From NCBI GenBank assembly GCA_000438255.1, contig FR901932.1:1-17598 (forward strand): a stretch of 17,598 bases of DNA, written 5' to 3'. Below, one piece after another: positions 14,534 through 17,598 of this stretch. The translations under genes and the position numbers were made by a program. The first letter of the stretch is position 1. Each line of letters begins with the position of its first letter. The stretch comes from Clostridium sp. CAG:389 (lineage in GTDB: Bacteria > Bacillota > Clostridia > TANB77 > CAG-508). The notes under the pieces are model-generated. The model saw only the letters and a program-made list of their open reading frames with translations. It was not told where the DNA came from and did no database searches.

Positions 14534-15391
14534 TTAATTGTCCATTATTTCTTTTATTTTGTCCATATTTTCAATAGTTTGCCTATATCCATATTTATAG
14601 CAATCATCTAATTTTTCCGTTTCTAATAATCCAGTTTTATCGGTTTGTATTGTTAGCAACATATCACTATTACTGATATTTTCTTCTGATATTTTATTTC
14701 CCATAATATCAATTGTTCTCATTACTATATCCATTATATTACTACTTTCATCTATGTCATCTGCTTTAAAATTTACTGTTATTATTTTATCTACACCTTG
14801 TTTTTTTACTTCTATTGTTGGAAAGTTATCGAGGATTCCGCCATCTAAAAATTTATGATTATTAAATTCACATGGACTAAATACTACTGGAAAGCTGCTA
14901 CTTGCTCTTATTGCTTTTCCTATTGATATATTGTTAATATACTCTGTATTTCTACTTGGTCGTTCAGGTATGTGATTTGTTATTATATATTTTTTTGAGT
15001 TTTGAACATCTACTGTTGGTATTACAATTGGCATTTTGATATCTGATATTGATTTTATTCCTTTTCTTAGTGCCACATTATTAAAAACTGTCTCTATTTC
15101 TTCTCCTGAATAAAATCCTTGAAAGTTACTTTTTTTATTTGTCATAAAACTTCCTATATTTGTTACTTTTGCTATTGAATTTTGATTTACTAAGTCTTTT
15201 ACATATTTTTTAAATAGTATGTAAATATAATATGGTGAATATCCCATTGCATATAGTGTCGCTATTATACTTCCTGAACTTGTACCTCCTATTGCACTTA
15301 TTTGTATGTTGTTTTCTTCTAGTGCCTTTAAGACTCCTGCATGTGCTATTCCTCTTATTCCTCCTCCTGATAAAGCTAATCCGATTTTCAT
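14534..15391 (-). CDS. patatin-like phospholipase
   Basis: The 285-residue protein is a bacterial patatin-family lipid acyl hydrolase of the RssA/YlbK type. The oxyanion hole GGGIRG is at residues 9-14, the nucleophile Ser38 sits in GTSSGS, and the catalytic Asp183 in FLDGGILDNFP, so the Ser-Asp dyad is complete. No signal peptide or membrane segment is seen; a cytosolic protein is expected. AGAAAGGA lies before ATG 15391. It stands alone between hairpins and the substrate is not evident. Confidence 0.92.
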   Translation of the reverse strand: MKIGLALSGGGIRGIAHAGVLKALEENNIQISAIGGTSSGSIIATLYAMGYSPYYIYILFKKYVKDLVNQNSIAKVTNIGSFMTNKKSNFQGFYSGEEIETVFNNVALRKGIKSISDIKMPIVIPTVDVQNSKKYIITNHIPERPSRNTEYINNISIGKAIRASSSFPVVFSPCEFNNHKFLDGGILDNFPTIEVKKQGVDKIITVNFKADDIDESSNIMDIVMRTIDIMGNKISEENISNSDMLLTIQTDKTGLLETEKLDDCYKYGYRQTIENMDKIKEIMDN

Positions 15392-15494
15392 ATCTTACGT
15401 TCCTTTCTTAAATGTTATAAATTATTAAGATTTATTATTTTAATTGTTTACTATTTTTTATGTTTTTAAACATTTTTTGGTTACATTACAATTC

Positions 15495-15522
15495 AAAAAA
15501 AGAACAGATTCTACATCTGTTC
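15495..15522 (-). terminator. terminator of the WG-repeat gene
   Basis: A perfect 8-bp stem GAACAGAT/ATCTGTTC (15522-15515 with 15509-15502) with a 5-base loop is followed on the minus strand by seven T residues (15501-15495). It begins 4 bases after the stop codon. Confidence 0.88.
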
Positions 15523-15526
15523 CATT

Positions 15527-17248
15527 TTATTTAGTATAATATATTTCTCCATTTCCATATATAACTTGATAATATTCTCCAATAAATATTGGTTCAATAT
15601 CATTTAATTTGTATTTAGGATTTACAATAATTTTTCCATTTTCATCTACAATTCCCCAACGTCCATTTTGTTTAATTCCTGCAAAACCATATTTATTAAC
15701 TTCTGTTACTTCATCATAGTTATAATCAACAACTTTATTTCCATCTTTATCTACAAATCCCCAGTTTGATCCATCTGTATCTGCAAATATTTTGTTGTCT
15801 TTAAATAGTTCTGTATTTCTTAGTATTTTTCCTTCTTTTGAAATATATTTAATTTCATTGTTATTATATAGTTTAAAATATTCTGTATGTTCTTCTGTTT
15901 TTCCATTTTCTAGTCCAGTTATTTTGTTCATATCTTTTGAATATATGTCTATTGTATCTGTGTCATTTCTTATAGTTTGTATTAAGTTTGTTCCTTCGAT
16001 TTTTTGTATTGAATTATATTTAAATTCTATTTTTGTGTTTTCTTCATCATCTATTACACCTAATTTTCCGTTTTTATCACATGCTGTAAAATAATTATCT
16101 TGTAAATATTCTATATAGATATAATCATTTTTTGTTATTGCTTTGCCATTTTTATATACTGTATATACTGTTTTTCCATCTGCTGTATTAATATATATTT
16201 TGTAATTTTCATTATTGGTATTTATTATTGCCATATTTGAGTCCATATTTGTTTCTTTTCCGTTTGCATCAAATATTTTAGTTGTTTCATCTGATGTTGC
16301 ATATATATAATCGCCTGATGTATCTATTTGTTTATATTCAAATGGTACTATTGTTTTTCCTTCCATTGAAATAACTCCATAATTTTTTCCTTTTAGAGCT
16401 ATTATTGTGTTTGTGCTTTCATTGTATAATAGTGATTGATACTCATTGTTTATAACTTTTTTTCCATTTTTTAGTAATCCATATTTTCCATTTTCTGCAC
16501 ATATGATATAAATATTTTTGTCGTTTATTTCTATTATTCTATATAAATCATTATATTTGTTATCAATTGTTTGTTTTCCTTCTATATTTACATATCCATA
16601 TCTATATCCTTCATCTGTTGTTTCACTTACAATATATCCTGCATTTTTGTATCCGTTCTCTTCATAATAATATCTGTCACTTTCTATTCCATCATATTCT
16701 GTTTTTACTAGTGTTGTTCCTTTGATATTTATTACTCCATATTTTCCGTCTTTTTTTACTAATAATTCTCCTTCTTTAAATTGAAGTGTTTCTATTTCAT
16801 CATATATTGCATTTGTTATCTTTTTTCCGTCTATATCTATTATTCCATATTTTCCGTCTTTGCTATATTTTAGTGTTGTTTTTTCATACATTAAATCACT
16901 TAATATGTTTTTAAATCTTAGTGGTTGTATGTCTTGATATTGTGTATATATTTCTTCGCCTTTTTCGTTTAATACTTTTGTGTTTTCGTTTTCATAGCAT
17001 ATGAATACTGCTTTTTCTGGATTTGGTATTTTTACATCATCATATTGTGTTTCTATAATTTTTTCGCCTTTGGTATTTATTACTCCATATTTTTCATTTT
17101 CTTTTACTACAAAATATTTGTATTCTGTTATTTGTGCTATTTCATATTTTCTGTTTTCTTTTTGTATTTTGTTTACTATTAGTGTTGCTGATATTGCTAT
17201 CGCTATAATTATTATTAATGCTATGATTATTATTTGTTTCTTTTTCAT
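15527..17248 (-). CDS. membrane-anchored WG-repeat protein
   Basis: The 573-residue protein has one N-terminal hydrophobic segment (about residues 6-27, very rich in Ile) with a Lys-rich start, so most of it should lie outside the cell. The rest is about ten WG repeats (KYGVINTKGEKII...YDDV type), each giving a beta-hairpin with Trp/Tyr-Gly and Gly-Lys turns; two C-terminal copies have the classic NWGFVDKDG and RWGIVDENG forms. Some middle units are degenerate. Function is unknown; such proteins are common in Firmicutes and may bind ligands or the cell surface. AAAGGA lies 7 bases before ATG 17248, whereas an in-frame ATG at 17269 has no good site. It has its own promoter and terminator. Confidence 0.85.
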   Translation of the reverse strand: MKKKQIIIIALIIIIAIAISATLIVNKIQKENRKYEIAQITEYKYFVVKENEKYGVINTKGEKIIETQYDDVKIPNPEKAVFICYENENTKVLNEKGEEIYTQYQDIQPLRFKNILSDLMYEKTTLKYSKDGKYGIIDIDGKKITNAIYDEIETLQFKEGELLVKKDGKYGVINIKGTTLVKTEYDGIESDRYYYEENGYKNAGYIVSETTDEGYRYGYVNIEGKQTIDNKYNDLYRIIEINDKNIYIICAENGKYGLLKNGKKVINNEYQSLLYNESTNTIIALKGKNYGVISMEGKTIVPFEYKQIDTSGDYIYATSDETTKIFDANGKETNMDSNMAIINTNNENYKIYINTADGKTVYTVYKNGKAITKNDYIYIEYLQDNYFTACDKNGKLGVIDDEENTKIEFKYNSIQKIEGTNLIQTIRNDTDTIDIYSKDMNKITGLENGKTEEHTEYFKLYNNNEIKYISKEGKILRNTELFKDNKIFADTDGSNWGFVDKDGNKVVDYNYDEVTEVNKYGFAGIKQNGRWGIVDENGKIIVNPKYKLNDIEPIFIGEYYQVIYGNGEIYYTK

Positions 17249-17306
17249 ATTTTTTCCTTTCCAAGGCATTTTTAGTTTTTACCCTTTCTTTTCTTTTGTC
17301 TATTTT

Positions 17307-17335
17307 ATTATAATTGTTTTCTTTGTTTTTTTCAA
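17307..17335 (-). promoter_or_regulatory. promoter for the WG-repeat gene
   Basis: On the minus strand TTGAAA (17335-17330) is separated by 17 bases from a perfect TATAAT (17312-17307), about 58 bases before ATG 17248. Confidence 0.7.
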
Positions 17336-17361
17336 TAATAATTGTTAATTTTTTGTTTAAC

Positions 17362-17407
17362 AAAAAATACAAATATGTTGTGTATTTAATACTACATCAT
17401 ATTTGTA
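17362..17407 (-). terminator. terminator of the Rpn-family gene
   Basis: On the minus strand a 10-bp stem TACAAATATG/CATATTTGTA (17407-17398 with 17377-17368) with a 20-base loop is followed by six T residues (17367-17362). It starts 10 bases after the predicted stop. Confidence 0.75.
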
Positions 17408-17417
17408 CTTTTAAATA

Positions 17418-17598
17418 TTAATTTTTCTTTATTATTTGATTTACTTCTTCTTTTGTTAATTTTGTAATTTCACATATTAAGTCAATGGATAATTCTTTAT
17501 TTATCATTTCCTTTGCTATTTGTATACTTTTCTCTTTTGCTCCTTCTATCTTCCCGTTCCTTTTTTCCGTTCTTTTTTTCCTGCTTCAAAAAAATTAT
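17418..17598 (-). CDS. Rpn-family nuclease/transposase-like protein, C-terminal end, with two CGG +1 frameshifts
   Basis: Only the 3' end is in the window and no single frame is open through it. Reading from the edge gives FFEAGKKE, then CGG (17569-17567); dropping its C gives GKKE, then CGG (17556-17554); dropping that C gives GKIEGAKEKSIQIAKEMI and on to a stop at 17418. The resulting Glu-Ala-Gly-Lys-Lys-Glu-Gly repeats plus a final LSIDLICEITKLTKEEV helix are the typical tail of Rpn (recombination-promoting nuclease, PD-(D/E)XK) proteins, usually written 'EGxxEGxxEGxxE...IAKxxLxxGxSIEEIAKITGLSxEEI'. Without shifts the frame ends at TAG 17548-17546. The catalytic domain lies beyond the edge. 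Family assignment rests on the tail alone; a decayed copy is possible. Confidence 0.7.
17553..17559 (-). other. CGG +1 frameshift site 2 in the Rpn-family gene
   Basis: The minus strand reads GAA CGG G. Omitting the C at 17556 gives GGG and restores the Gly-Lys-Ile-Glu-Gly repeat. It is the only one of the four sites followed by G. Confidence 0.75.
17566..17572 (-). other. CGG +1 frameshift site 1 in the Rpn-family gene
   Basis: The minus strand reads GAA CGG A. Omitting the C at 17569 gives GGA and restores the Gly-Lys-Lys-Glu repeat unit. The second site follows 13 bases later, in the frame that only this shift opens. Confidence 0.75.

Noticed and set aside
17142..17372. A 76-residue minus-strand frame overlapping the start of the WG-repeat gene
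   Set aside because: It is Lys/Asn-rich low complexity in a different frame. It spans the promoter of the WG-repeat gene and has no family features.
739..17598. Simple reassignment of CGG to another amino acid
   Set aside because: A changed meaning would keep the original frame. The downstream conserved sequence lies in the +1 frame at every site, so a base must be skipped or a four-base codon read.
1..17598. CRISPR array, tRNA, rRNA or a known riboswitch
   Set aside because: I found no regularly spaced repeats with unique spacers, no cloverleaf with a T-loop GTTCRANNC motif, and no recognised riboswitch core by reading both strands.

Overview
The window is very AT-rich and looks like a chromosomal segment from an endospore-forming, low-GC member of the Firmicutes (Clostridia-like, probably uncultured). 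The evidence is the gene order divIB - DUF881 - DUF881 - sbp - ftsA - ftsZ - spoIIGA - sigE - sigG - ylmC, which joins the Gram-positive division cluster to the sporulation sigma-factor cluster. Codons are strongly A/T-biased, several genes start with TTG next to strong purine-rich ribosome binding sites, and arginine is mostly AGA.

Layout. Positions 1-376 hold no gene but three leftward sigma-A-like promoters for something beyond the left edge. Positions 377-3236 (minus strand) carry ylmC/ymxH, sigG, sigE and spoIIGA. Positions 3348-8862 (minus) carry ftsZ, ftsA, sbp, two DUF881 genes and divIB/ftsQ. murA (9073-10323) and the nucleotide-pool sanitation gene rdgB (10577-11167) follow, separated by hairpin repeats. 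On the plus strand are a small gene of unusual codon use (11329-11643) and a COG2509 FAD-dependent dehydrogenase (11737-13317), whose end overlaps the end of a convergent cysteine desulfurase gene (13251-14408, minus). A patatin-like lipase (14534-15391) and a membrane-anchored WG-repeat protein (15527-17248) follow on the minus strand. The right edge holds the 3' end of an Rpn-family (PD-(D/E)XK nuclease/transposase-like) gene.

The main discovery is a CGG-linked +1 frameshift. sigG and sigE are each split into two frames, and the Rpn-family tail needs two frame changes. All four breaks fall on an in-frame CGG codon, and at each one skipping the C (reading CGGN as N-skipped GGN, glycine) restores the conserved family sequence exactly. 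Scanning every CGG by eye in roughly 5,000 codons of the other genes, I found no further in-frame CGG; CGT, CGC and CGA do occur. This suggests that CGG is not read as a normal arginine codon in this organism and works as a +1 frameshift (or quadruplet CGGN = Gly) signal, possibly controlling the sporulation sigma factors. A good sigma-F-type promoter in front of sigG argues that the split genes are alive and not decayed.

How the genes work together: MurA starts peptidoglycan precursor synthesis; DivIB, FtsA, FtsZ and probably Sbp and the DUF881 proteins build the division machinery; SpoIIGA activates pro-sigma-E in the mother cell after the asymmetric septum forms; sigma-G runs the late forespore programme.
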